A model generated the notes under the pieces. The model was not told the origin of the DNA, did not search any database, and saw nothing but the letters and a program-made list of their open reading frames with translations. Shown piece after piece: positions 47,879-60,449 of a stretch of DNA of 64,000 bases. Within the stretch, counting starts at the first letter, position 1; every line of letters begins with the position of its first letter. The translations under genes were made by a program, and so were the position numbers. Origin of the DNA: Gossypium raimondii (Eukaryota; Streptophyta; Magnoliopsida; Malvales; Malvaceae); assembly GCF_025698545.1 (NCBI RefSeq), contig NC_068569.1, positions 12,152,001 through 12,216,000 of the forward strand, given 5' to 3'.

Positions 47879-50431
47879 ATGTATGTATATATGTATGTAT
47901 CCAACTCCAGATCACCTAAACACAAAACAGAACCCAAATAATCATGCAGAACCCAATAGCATCATCCTCTCAAATGCATAAACAACAATGCTCCTACAGC
48001 ACCAATGTTTCAAATACTCTTAAGACTACATAAAAACTGCATCCTGTTACAGCGAGTTCATCTCTTCCTATGTTCGTACAGTTGATTATGTACGCAAAAG
48101 TTAGCAGGTCACTAACTTCACGAAGTTGGTTTGTTGAAATGATCCTGATATTGGTTTAGGGATAAGGTTGTACAATTGTCTTTCATTTGGATATCTGGAT
48201 TATTACGGATCAATTTGTTTTCAGAAATACAATTCAACTCAACTTGACCAACCTTGAATCGAACTAGCTGGTTTGGCCTTAAAGCACATTTCTTTTCCCT
48301 TTCATTATCTGTGCCTCAACCCAATGAGAAGCTTTACTTATGCTGCATGTATTATGCCCCTGCTCTCTTGTGTTCCCTAGGGTCCTTAATATTCTTGCTT
48401 TATGATATGTCTATGATATATGTTATCTTTCTGGAAATTATTGACAGGCTATTTAAAAGAGCCATGTCCTATGTTGGAAAGGATTACTTATGTCATACCT
48501 TGTGGGATAAGTATGTTGAGTTTGAGTTTTCTCGGGAGCAATGGAGTTCCTTAGCTAATGTTTATATCCAAACCCTAAGATTTCCATCCAAAAAGCTACA
48601 TCATTATTATGAAAGGTATTTTCACTTCTTTATAGAATCTTGAGAGGAGTCTTTAATCCTTCTTTTGTAGTAGTTTATTTGCCTGTTATGTTAGTATTAA
48701 TATTGTTTGCTATGATTTATAAGAATTCTTGTTTCATGTACTGGAAAAGATTAAAAGAACACTTCAGACAAAATGGACTTTCGAAGGCCAGTTGAATTTA
48801 TTGGTATTATTCTTGAATATTGCATCATTGTACAACCTCCACTCCAACTAGTTTACTGAGAAAGTATTTTGGACCGTAAAAGAGTATTTATTTTTGACTT
48901 GCTATGGATCTAACCTTTACATCCAAGAATATGCTGCATCTACCTCATTATATGATCTGCTGCTTGGTGATCATGGTGCATTTACTAAAAGCCCTGATAA
49001 CTTCATGGTACTCTACATACATATATTTATGAGATTCTTCATCTGATTGGTTATTAATGTGGTGGTATTACGCTTCAGCACTTTGATTTGGGTAGCTGTT
49101 AATGTATTAGCTTAGTTTGATATTATCTAGCATCTTTGGTTTTGATGTTTTTATTGTTCCCTTGCATGGTATTTTACCTTTTCTTCTCTGTTTGTTTGCC
49201 TCTTACCATTTGATGCAATGATTTGGTTATGGTAGAACTGTTTGCATTTGTCTTCAGTTTCCAGAAGTTGGTTGCCACTTGGAAAGAGGAGATGCAATGT
49301 CCGAATCATATGGATTTACTGTCAGATCCCAGAGTAGAAAACGAAGTCTCTTCATGTCATACTGATGCAGAAATTTCTTGTATCATCAAAGAGTTGCTGG
49401 ATGCTTCTACTGGCATGGATGGAACTGAAGCACTGGCAAAATACTTGTCCATTGGGAAGCAATTTTACCGGGAGGCTTCTGAGTTGGATGAAAAAATACA
49501 TCACTTTGAGGCTGGCATTCGAAGGCGTTATTTTCATGTGAAGGAACTTGACATCAGTCAATTGGATAACTGGCATGAATATTTAAACTTCGTAGAGATG
49601 CATGGTGACTTTGATTGGGTATGGTATATAAATGTGGTGCTTTTCTTTATATAGTATAACTGCTATCTGAGTCTCATTTTGCATTGTAGGCTGTTAAACT
49701 TTATGAGAGATGCCTAATTCCATGTGCTAATTATCCTGAGTTTTGGATGCGTTATGTGGATTTCATGGAAAGTAAGGGTGGAAGAGAGATAGCAAACTTT
49801 GCACTTGCCAGAGCAGCAGAAGTTTTTCTAAAGGTACTTATCCTTGTATTGTGCTTATACTTTTTCAAAGAAGCCATATGATAGTTTAAATGGATACTAC
49901 CAATTCAGAACACCCTATCTTCTAAATTTGCGATTTGTATCATGTAATTTATCACAATTTGATGTAGGTGTATGGTTGTTTCGAGTTAACTTTTATGTTG
50001 TGTTGGAATATTGAAGAATACTTATTTTCCATCAGAAATAAGAAATTGGGGTCTCAATGTTCCTGCGTTATCCTTTAGGCAACTTGAGTGAAACAGCAAG
50101 TGATTAGCTTACTTATTTTACATTCTACTTTTCCAAAACTCTGTTGGTAATTCCAAAGCAGTTTCTGCCATACTGAAACTTCAATTTATTGCTTCTATTT
50201 ATAGGATGCTTTCTCCATTGCTTTATATGTGACTGGAGATGTTTATGGCCCTCCTCATATGTCCGTTGCAGAGAATGCCAGTGATACACCTTTTCACTGC
50301 TAGGTTTAAGGAGAAAATAAGGGATGTTTCAGGTGCACACATAGCACTTCTTCATTATGAGAAAGAATCAGATCTTAGTTTTGTTGAAACTGTTTCAATA
50401 AAAGCTAACATGGAAAAGCGTTTGGTAAGTG

Positions 50432-50466
<35 letters not shown>

Positions 50467-53400
50467 TTAGACTATATGAATGGGCTTGATTGGGAGTAAT
50501 TACTGATACATGTTGTGCTTTCCCAAATTTGTTAGGGTAACTTTGTAGCAGCTTCTAATACATACAAAGAAGCAATGGAAATTGCTGCTGTGAAGCAAAA
50601 GTTTGACATTCTTCCCATATTGTATATTAATTTTTCACGGCTTCAATACATGGTGGGTAAGGGTTTTAATTCTTAGATTCAACCTAAACTGTCTATGTTT
50701 AAATATATATATACACACACACTCACAGCATTTTGTTTTTAGATTACCAGTAACAGTGATGCTGCCAGAGACATCTTAATAGATGGTATCAAATGTCTGC
50801 CTCATTGCAAATTGCTTTTGGAGGTAGTTATGTTATCTTCAATTTAATATTTGTCTGTTGTGGAATCATGAATAGAACATTTGTGTAGCCTTCAGGTTAT
50901 GTAATATTTATGGAAATTTTGCATGTGTTGCATGAAATTAGAAATCTATTCTCCCTCCCAATTTCCCTACTCCTCCTGTGAATTGTTGTTAAATATTACC
51001 ATTTTATTGGAGTTGGACTGTTATTAGATGATAGAAGTTTTGATCATTCTGGTACTTACGTAGGAACTGATAAAATTTGGAATGATGCATGGAGGGCCTA
51101 GGGACATACATGTTTTAGATGCTATAATAAACGATGTGGTATCTCTACGGCCATCTCAAGGTATGGATGCAAAAGAAGCAGAGGAGATATCAAGCTTATA
51201 TTTACAGGTAAATTAAAAAAAAAAAAAATCCATAGCAGTTTTGAAGTGTGTAAGAGGATGTTATTTCTCCGCATGTTATCTGCTTTTGTGCCCTTTATTG
51301 ATTGTTGACCTCATTTAATCTGTTTTGCCTTTGACTATGGCAAAAAGTGATTAAAAAACTTTTCTGGCCCTTCTTGTTGCTTTCTCTGTATCTTCTGTAT
51401 ATGTGCTCACACAGGAATTTTCTTTGTGAAAAGTAACAAGTCAGTGGACTTGGATTGGGATCTTTGTTTTGATTGGTGTTTGCATATCTTTACATTTTTC
51501 AATGTCATTCTTTTTGCAAATAGAACTAGTTACTGGCTCTCGAAGACCCAGTTTTAACATGCCAGTTGCTGTAGTATCGCCACTGTTTCTTTGTCTCTTG
51601 CCTAGCATTAGGTTTTTTTTCTTGCATCATGTAAATTTATCTGGCAGTTGTAAGATGTCCTGTGAAGCCAAGTTAAAGATAGTGGGAAAAAGGAAAGTAT
51701 TGTTGTTTCTAAATTATTTGAAGCTGATTGTTTAAAATATTTTTATACTGGCCAGTTTGTTGATCTTTGTGGAACCATAGATGATATAAGAAAAGCATGG
51801 AATCGCCACATAAAATGTTTTCCTGAGTCTGCAAGGGGGAGCACATATAAGTTTTCTGTTATCAATGGTATAAAATCTTTACCCTTGAAGATAACTGCTT
51901 GTAGAAGACAAGGGAGTCCTGATCCTTTGCCTTCACATCCATCTGGGGATAGAAGCTTAGACATCCCAGTGCAGTCACCATCACGAGACAATATATTGAA
52001 ACCTTTGGAAAATGATGATGCCCAGCCTAACCATGCTGCTTTGGACTGTGTACCAGACACGATATCACCATTTCTGGAAGATCATGAAATTCCCCTTTAC
52101 CAGGCTACAGTCAACAAGCTTCAATCAGGAGAAGTTGATGAAAGTTTGCAGGGGGGGAGGCAGCACAGCTCTGAGGAGGTTTCAAACAAGCTTCAATCAG
52201 GAGAGGATATAAACACTACTACCAATATGTCATCTCATAATTTAATACAGGATGAAATGAGAAATGGAGTTGAAGCATTAGAAACTTCAGAAGAAAATTC
52301 TAAGGAAAATAAATTCAGGCAAGAGCTTGAACATAAGCCTGAACATGATGTAAATGAACTTCCATTGGAGAGACTTTCATTGGGTCAACTAGATCGTGAG
52401 TCTTTGGATTCAATCAGTTTTGCAAATCAGGAGGGTGAAACTTTTGTAGAAACCAGCTTACCAAATGAAAGCATGGTGGAAAAAGAACCTCCTCAGGAAA
52501 CCAGCAAGCTCAATGGAATTATGCCGGAGGTTGCTCAAAGTAATGATGGATATAACCTGGAATCTAGTCCAAGGAGTGCTCAAGCATCTGATTCTGCTGG
52601 AATTCAAACTGAAATGAGCAGTCCTTCCTCTCTGGCAAGTCAGCAGAACATCAAGAAAACAGAGCCACTTGTGCGGAGGACTCCTCCAGATGATGTTGGA
52701 AGTTGGCATCAAAGGAGTAATGCTGATAGAGTTCACCGAGAAAATAAATTTGGCCATCGAAGGCACTCTCATAAAAGACAGCATCAAAGGCAACAAATGT
52801 CTCCAAAAAGGCAGCATTCGCGAAGTGAAACTGGCACACAAGTGCCTATGAGTCAAGGTTACCCCAGTCAGTCCATGTATTTGCAGAGCCCACAAGTTCA
52901 ACAAGGTGGCCAATCACAGAGTCAATACTCCACATCTGCTGCTCATCCTAATTTAGCTGCTGTTCATAACTGGTCTATGCAGGATGTGCACCAACAGAAT
53001 TTTGCCCCTTCTCAGACTCCACCTGCTCCTGTACCTGGTTATCCTCAAACGCAGATCTCTCAAAATCCCATGCAAAGCAATGAGCAGCTTGGGCAAATGC
53101 AGACTAATCAAGCATATAATCACATGTGGCAATATTATTACTACCAACAGCAACAGCAGCAGTTTCTTTTGCAGCAGCAGCAACAGCCTCTGCCTCAGCA
53201 GCAGCTTGTACAGCAACAGTATCAGCAACACCCACAGCTGCTACAAGTGCAACAGCAATATCTTCAACAGCAACAATTACCCTATCAGCAGCCACAGCTG
53301 CTGCAGCAACAACAATTTATTCAACAGCAACAGTATCTGCAGCAGCAGCAACAACTACAACCGCAAGGCTCATATCAGCAGCAGTTTCCACCACCAAATC

Positions 53401-54343
53401 CCCATCCTTACCGGCAGCAGCAGCAAGAACAAGAAAAAAGACAGCAAGAAGGACAGATTACAGCATCTCAGGTTCAGACACAGAGTGAATTGAGCAAAGA
53501 GGTATGCTTAAATATTGAAACTTTTGGGTTTGTAGTAAAAAGGGAGATAAAAAATTCAAGTGCATATTTGCTGCTGCTATTTTTTTTGAAAAAAAGAAGA
53601 GTAAATATAAATTTGGATAGATGAACCATTCTTGCAGGAGAAAAATACGAGACCCTGAAGCTCATTTTTGAAAAAATTCATGGTTTTTCCAATTCTAAAG
53701 TTCCTATGGAATCTATTTAGGAACACTTGGGTAGACAGTTGGGGTTACTTCGGATATAAGTCTTCTTATTTGAGCAAGCTTGACATTTCTTTAACCTGAA
53801 AATGATCATAATAATTACATCTGTAGCAGTGCCGTCCGCTCTTAAAATGAGAAAGATCTTAGTCATGGGAGGCAGATATAAATTAGAAGTTTTGTACTTA
53901 TGTGTAAGTTGTTATCCTGATGGCAATTTAACATTTCTTGCAGGAATCCATGATGGAACCAAGGCGACAGACAACATTGCAGGTTAGTGAAAGCTCTATT
54001 CTCTTTCAAGGAGAGTTTTATGTGGTGAATAAGGTTAGAGTTTTAGCTAAGATTGGACACTCTAAAGCTGGTGAATAATGATAATTCCTCCTTTATTTGC
54101 CTAAAATTTATTTTTACCTTTCACCTGCTATTTCGTCGACCTTTCTTATGAATTATCATTCCCGTTTCATCGGTGGTCCAGAACAAATTGACATTCAAAT
54201 ATGGGCATGTTAATCGATTTTGGGAATCAGTCTTATACATTGATTTCTTCCGTGTATTGCAGGTCCAAGATCCATTGCCTTGCAGGAATGATGCATCTGA
54301 AACTGTATTATCTACAATATCTCCCAATTCCCAGCAGGGATAA
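47129..54343 (+). CDS. PRP39: Pre-mRNA-processing factor 39-like (U1 snRNP, HAT repeats), 13 exons, 1143 aa
   Basis: Exons: 47129-47195, 47349-47449, 47549-47778, 48448-48615, 49258-49618, 49690-49833, 50272-50424, 50536-50652, 50743-50823, 51064-51207, 51756-53501, 53944-53982 and 54263-54343. All are GT-AG, total 3432 nt. Residues about 30-560 are HAT (half-a-TPR) repeats: [85 protein letters not shown]39 is a U1 snRNP-associated scaffold for 5' splice-site recognition. Exon 11 alone encodes 582 residues: an acidic/Ser-rich part, then a Gln-rich block at about 985-1080. The short plant form (about 770 aa) lacks this tail, so this is the long PRP39-2 type. The upstream ATG-free leader favours the start at 47129. 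Confidence 0.93.
47828..48130 (-). repeat. Copy of the Mei2-like 3' flank/UTR inside PRP39 intron 3
   Basis: From CCATTTTTTACATAATATTAT to CACGAAGTTGGT this matches 60167-60423 nearly base for base, for example CCAACTCCAGATCACCTAAA, ACTGCATCCTGTTA and GAGTTCATCTCTTCCTATGT. The copy stops before the Mei2-like stop codon. A CTGT/GTAT tetranucleotide run (47848-47900) replaces a short TA run in the partner. It occupies almost half of the 669-bp intron. Confidence 0.9.
47848..47900. repeat. Tetranucleotide microsatellite (CTGT)n(GTAT)n
   Basis: About eight CTGT units run into GTAT units inside the duplicated segment of PRP39 intron 3. The partner at 60188 has a plain TA run, so the tract expanded in this copy. 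Confidence 0.9.
53140..53430 (+). repeat. CAG/CAA-rich tract encoding the PRP39 glutamine-rich region
   Basis: Interrupted CAG, CAA and CAACAG repeats in frame in exon 11 encode runs of up to about seven Gln, broken by Leu, Tyr and Pro. The other frames of the same tract give long Ala-rich, Ser/Asn-rich and Leu-rich open readings that are artefacts of the repeat. Confidence 0.9.
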
Positions 54344-54538
54344 TCTCCAATCCAATGATATTGAGCTACTGTTAGGTGTAATGATCTTCAGATCCTCTGC
54401 TTTCAGCCAATGACTTATTCAATGGTTATAATGTAATTTTAGGGCGCATACCATCAAACACTTTCATTTCGTGTGGTAAAATCTCGAAGACATTACTCTT
54501 TATCATCCTCTCTAGACCTAACATGATGCCTTCATTAA

Positions 54539-54569
<31 letters not shown>

Positions 54570-57500
54570 TATACTGATTGCTTCACTGAGAAACGATACA
54601 AGCATGAAAAGCTGAATATTGGGGGCATTGTTAATCAACCAGGGCAGGCTTGTTCCTAACTGACGCTGCACTACACCTAATAATGAAAGCTTAAAGTTTA
54701 AACTTGATCAACTTTGTCTGATAATGAGAAGAAAATGTCAATTGAAGAGCTCCTCGAACATACTGCATATAGCCTAAATATGGACTCTGAAAGTAACCGG
54801 ATGTTAAACAAGTGATGAAATGACAACCATTTACAATGCAGATGGAATTTGGTCTAAAACAACGTAGGTGACATAAAATCAGCAGTTACTTCACTGTAAG
54901 GAGAGTGCCATATAGCTACCCTAACCTCTGGGAAGAGCTATACGTTATCTATACTTGCTTATACGTGGAGAATAAACGGGACAACGAAAGTATAGAAAAC
55001 AGTTCTCTTTTTTTCTCTCTCATGTTATGGCACAGTTGCTTGAAAACATAAATTGTATATTAAGGTTGCATTTCGTATAATGAAAAATAGTCACTTTCCT
55101 GATAATTTAATCACATTTTCAATATCAAAATTTATTTTCTTTCTTTGAAGAGTTATTTCCCATAAACATAGCAATATGATTCTCATTATAAAATATAATA
55201 ATGTTACTTTCCTATGTAGATTGGAAAGTTAAAAAAATATATTAAGACAAAATTAACCCTATTTTATATTGGTTTAAGGTATCAGTCTTTTAATAAATGT
55301 AAAAGGAAAAGAAGAATGAGCTATTGCCTTCTCTCTTCTTTTTACTACTTGATTTTCTATTACTTCAAAATCTTCACAAGTTTTTTCTTGATTTTTTCAG
55401 CTACAAATTTGATTTAGCACTTGTATTTGTATGAAATGCTTATTATTTTTGTAGAAAATATATAGAATTTTTCTATTTAAGTTGTGTGAGAATTGTGGGT
55501 TAGAGAGTGCCTATGTTTCCATTCCTATGATTTAATTATTTGTAGTTTTGCTTAGAACAATACTTGGAATCAATTATTATTTTATATTCTTATGGATTAG
55601 CTTTAGCTAAAATAAAATGTAATTTCAAATTTTTTTAAATTTATTTCAAAACAAGTTTTATACATCGATGATTTTATATAAGTATTATTGGATTATTATT
55701 TGGCACACTAGCAAAGATCTTTTTTTATTCGACAAACAACCTTAAAAATTTACTAAGTATCTCTTTTCTAAATATTTAATTTTTTAATATTCTATTATAC
55801 ATTTATAGGATACTGGTTAACCCCTGACTATACTTGCGAGGTCTAAAAACTCTATTACAATGTACCAAATAATTTTCCTTATTATATTTAAATATATATA
55901 TATATATATGCATGAAAATTTGAAACAATTTTACTTTCATTTAAAATTACATTTTTTATAGAATTAAAATTAAAATTAAAAATTAAAATTTGAGAATAAT
56001 CAATTATGTTATTATCAAATATTTAACCCAAATATTTGTTAAGAATAATGTTTATTGTAAAAATTGGATAGGTGAATATCATTTTTATTTAGGAAGAGTA
56101 AACTCATAAATTATCATTATATTCCTAGAAAAGTACTTAGATCTTCCGATATATACCAAATGTTGCAAAGTACCATTCTTAATAATTTTATTGTTAGCAA
56201 TCATATTCCATTGAAATTATGATATGAGAAAACATCAAACATTACATAAAAATTCGAACAAGGTTAAAATGTAAAAAAAAAAAAAAAGCAAAAATAAAAA
56301 TCTAGGCAATAATTGAGGATGCCTGCACTTTGTTCTTTGATCTGCATTACTGTCTTTGGACCATCTGGAGTGGACCCAAACTATTGAGAATTTGGGTTTT
56401 TCTTTTTGGGAATAATATGGAAATAATATAAAAACAATTTTAATTATTCAATTGACATGATGACTTACGATATGAGATTATATTAGAATCAAACATGATA
56501 ATATCGTAAATCCAAATCAATAACCAACATATTATCTTGGAGTTCCCATGCACAGTTTATATTATTTGCATAAATACAAAAGTTTTGATGTAAATAAAAT
56601 TTTATTCCATATCATTCCCGAAAAGGAACCCGAGAATTTGCAACTACGGTAAATCTAAGATCTCGTACGGCTCGAAGAATCCTGTTGACTAAGGCTTCAC
56701 CACTTGCAATATCTGTTGTCTTCCTCTTCATAAAAATACCAGTTAATGGATTGTTTGAAAATACCATGTTGCGGGCAGCTTATGTACAACTTTTTAAACT
56801 TTTCTCAGTATCCATACAACGACTCTCTGTCTTTTTCTCTAACTTCACAGATTTGTCTTTTGGATTCTGGCAACTCTGGAAGCTGGAAAAAAATTGTCAA
56901 GAATCAAACAGATCATACAAAATGCAAAAGTGGTTCCGACAAGTTGTCTTATTGTATGAGTATTATCAACCATGACTTGGGTTTCAGTTTCAGTTCTAGT
57001 ATTCGTCTTTTCTTTTGGCTACGAAAAGGAGTAATGATCAATGGATTGATTATTTAGAAAATATGTTTCTTTTTTTTAGGTGTTTTCTCGATTTTTGGAT
57101 TCAACATTTCTAAAGGCATGATTTATATTTTCTTTTTTGCTTAATAAGACTTAAAAGGCATGATTTATTGGCCAACCTTAACATATCACAACTGAATCTT
57201 TGGTTTTAAGTATGCACAACATGGCTAGTTGGCAAAAATAAAAAAAAGTTCAATTTATCGTATTTTTTACTATAAATAGGATTTAATCTCAGACAATGCT
57301 CATCATCAAACTATCTACCGGAATAATTAAAGTTGTAAAGGAATCAGCATGTAAAGTGAAAGAAATCAAGAATCAAAGCAAATAAAGACGAGGCAAAACA
57401 AGGAAAGAAGGGGCAGCAGCGGCTGGAAGAAGAACATTAGTTCCTCAGCAACAATGTCCAAAGCCTGAAAAAGGTACCAACATTAGTTCCTCATGACTGT

Positions 57501-59043
57501 TCACAAGCAACCCAACATCATAAACATAGGGCACTGAATAAAGGAAAAACACTGAATTAATTTTCAACCACACATTCAATTTAAATAACAAGAAAAGAAT
57601 ATATATATATATATATAAATCAAGTAAATCCAAGAAAACATTAAGCTAAAAAATGTCGGACCTTTTTATCTATATTTTTTTCCTCAAGCAGCAAAAATAA
57701 AATTGGTTTATTATTATTTATTATTAACTGTATTTATTACCTATTAAAAGCTCTCTAAACAAAGTTTGTGAAAATAAGAACGGAAAATTTTGAGACAAAT
57801 AAGTAATATTATTTATAAGAGTTTGGAGAGTTGATTGCTTGAAAATTGATTCAAAGGTGGCTTTAAGGGTTGAGAGTTAAGTTTTTCTCTTTGTATCTCC
57901 TTTATTGATGCAATGGATTAAGAAAATTGAAGTAACGTTCTTTAACATTTTTTAAGTTCTTCAAAGATTTCTTTGAATTTTAAATAAAACTTCTATTAAA
58001 GCTTTTGATTTTTGAACTTATGATTTCAAAACTTATTAATAGTCATGTTTAATGATTTGGAGATTCCAATACAAATTAAAAGAGATAGTCATAGCTAAAC
58101 TCTTTTGTTTATTATTATTTTATATTAAATTTAAATTGATTATAAATAAAATAAAATTTAGAGAATGTGATATTTTTATAATTATAAAATGATTTAAATA
58201 CTTGATTTGAATTTTGATTGGTTTATAATTTTAAATTGATATAATCTCCCATGATTAACAAAAGGCATAATGAAAATTGAAATTTGAAAGAAACTGATTA
58301 TTTTAGAAGTTGTACAAGTAAGATGGCTTGAATTATATATTGATAGAAGTTTGTTTTAAAAGGAGCAATTCATAGTCGTTTTAACATTGATAAGCTGATC
58401 CCGCCATTAGAGCTGTTATAAGTTCGACTATCCATCTAAACTTGTAGATCTGATCAGATCTGGTCATCAAAAGAAATCAAAACTTTTACAATTACGGCGA
58501 ATTCCTTTATTAAATATGCCTAGTTAGTCTGGATTTCCACTATACCATGTTAAATCCATCGGAGATTACTCTGAGTAATGACGACTTTCTTTCTCCTTTT
58601 ACATGATTTGTATCATATGGCATGCTAAAGATGGTTTGTAAGCTAACCTCTGTGCTACGATATTGTGTAAATGGGGGACCAAATAGCTTTGATCTTGCAC
58701 CCCAAAGCCTCTATCAAATAAGGTAAGCCGCAAACTTTTCATTAAGGCTCCATGTTGATTTTTACCAGGGTCTCTTCCACTCATCTTGTCCACAAGGACC
58801 ACAACTTCGTCTATGTTGGTATGAGAGGTGATATGCGTGTGGGAGTGTGTGTGTATATAATATGTTCTCTTTTCTTTAAGTATGAAGAGAGGTGGAAAAA
58901 GACGTGTTGAGTTTTGCTACCAGATAAAGAACAAGTTGCACTGCAAACAATTAATAATGATTGATTGATTGCAATGTAATATTGTACCTGCATTTTGAAA
59001 ACATTCAAAATATGAGCATTAACCATCTTTAATACTACCATAA
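54344..59043. other. Repeat-rich spacer downstream of PRP39
   Basis: Contains microsatellites (CA)n at 54545-54569 and (TA)n at about 55890-55908 and 57599-57616, an A-run near 56274, and anonymous AT-rich sequence. Open frames at 56685-57057 and 58599-58802 match no family I recognise. A block near 55847-55876 resembles part of the small inverted repeat at 59730-59920. The PRP39 3' UTR occupies the first few hundred bases, but no clear AATAAA is seen. Confidence 0.55.
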
Positions 59044-59556
59044 TTTTTTTTGGCTTAATCACAAATTTAGTCACTAATACTTACATATTTTGTCAAAATG
59101 ACCCTAATTGTACTTTTGAATCTTTTTACCATCAACCTTTGTTTTTTTTCAATATACTTTTTTAACAGATCGAATGAAATGGGGATGATATAGAATATCA
59201 TATGTGAAATATTTTAATGAGATAAAATTTATTATTTAGATAACCCAATAAGATAATTACATATAAAAAATAAAATAAATAAATAATACATTAAATTAAA
59301 AAATAACTCCTAATTTAAAGAAAATAAACATAATTATCTAAAAAATTAACTCAATAGAAAAACTTCTCAATAAACAAATGTATGAAAGAAAAGAAAGACT
59401 GAAACTTTAAAATTTACTCATTAAATTTATTAGAAAAACATATTGAAAAAAGAGCAAAGGTTGATGGCAAAAAAACTCAAAAATACAATTAAGACAATTT
59501 TGACAAAATATGCAAACATTAGTAACCAAATTTATCATTAAGCCTTTTTTTTATAT
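59044..59556. repeat. MITE-like element, about 115-bp terminal inverted repeats
   Basis: The left end GGCTTAATCACAAATTTAGT (59052 onward) is mirrored by the right end ...ACCAAATTTATCATTAAGCC (to 59544). The match continues through TATTTTGTCAAAATGACC, CAATTGTA-like and ACCATCAACCTTTG words to about 59166/59434. The interior is AT-rich and non-coding. T-runs flank both ends, so the target duplication cannot be read with certainty. Confidence 0.8.
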
Positions 59557-59725
59557 AATTAAAATCTTGATTGACTAAATAAAATTTAAAGTTAATCATA
59601 TTTAAACCTACTATAATGAACTAAACAAAAATAATCATAAAAATTACTATTTCAATCATTTTAGCAATTGAATTCTAGTCATACATATTAAAATTAATCA
59701 ATATTAATATAATAAGATATAAGGA

Positions 59726-59920
59726 AAACTATTTTGATACACTGTAAGTGGAGTTTTTAAACTTTACAAGAGGTTAAGAGTTCACCAAGTGTATTATAAA
59801 GTGTAATAGAAAAGAAAAATTAATTATATAGGTAAATATGACACTTATCACACTCAACTCACTTGTAAAATCTAAAAATTCCACCAGCAATGTATCAAAT
59901 AATTACCCAAAATGTAATTC
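59726..59920. repeat. Small MITE-like inverted repeat (about 190 bp)
   Basis: TTTGATACACTGTAAGTGGA...CTTTACAAG near 59733-59771 is matched in reverse complement by CTTGTAAAATCTAAAAATTCC...ATGTATCAAA near 59869-59910. The loop is AT-rich. A related block lies near 55847. Confidence 0.65.
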
Positions 59921-60166
59921 ATTTATTTAATATATATATATTTCTAGTAAAAAGATTAAATGTCAAAAAGAGTTTTAACGTATGAGATGTAGAACATACT
60001 TTCAACGAGGATGCACTGCACAGTCTAATTTTGTCATTTACATCCATTTCATAGAAAACTAAGATATGTGACTAACAAATGTCTTTTTGCACTATACAAT
60101 TTCCTATAAATGGCACCATGTTACATCTTAACCCTCAAAAACCTCAACTCTTGATAGCAAATATAT

Positions 60167-60449
60167 CCATTTTTTACATAATATTATATATATATATATC
60201 CAACTCCAGATCACCTAAACACAAAAAAGAACCCAAATAATCACGCAGAACCCAATAGCATCTTCTCAAATGCATAAACAACCATGCTCCTACAGCATTT
60301 GACCAAAGTCCAAATGCTCTAAGACTACACAAAAACTGCATCCTGTTATAGTGAGTTCATCTCTTCCTATGTTTGTACAGTTGAGTATGTACGAAAAGTT
60401 GTCACTAGCTTCACGAAATTGGTACAAGGGCAATCTCCTTAATAAGCCG
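60167..60449 (-). other. Mei2-like gene 3' UTR and flank (duplicated segment)
   Basis: This follows the stop codon (60450-60452) on the transcript strand. The part 60167-60423 recurs at 47828-48130 in PRP39 intron 3. No AATAAA is obvious on the minus strand, so how far the transcript extends is inferred. Confidence 0.6.

Noticed and set aside
47848-47900. Regularly spaced CTGT repeat considered as an array
   Set aside because: A simple tetranucleotide microsatellite in a plant intron; there are no spacers, so it is not a CRISPR array.
53104-53488. Ala-rich, Leu-rich and Ser/Asn-rich frames on both strands
   Set aside because: Alternative frames of the CAG/CAA repeat in PRP39 exon 11.
56685-57057. 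Overlapping plus-strand frames of 96 and 103 codons
   Set aside because: Aromatic- and Leu-rich composition typical of AT-rich chance frames; neither frame nor the opposite strand shows a motif.
58599-58802. Minus-strand frame of 67 codons with protein-like composition (VDKMSGRDPGKNQHG)
   Set aside because: I recognise no family, there is no second exon with matching phase nearby, and no promoter or homologous neighbour; left as spacer.
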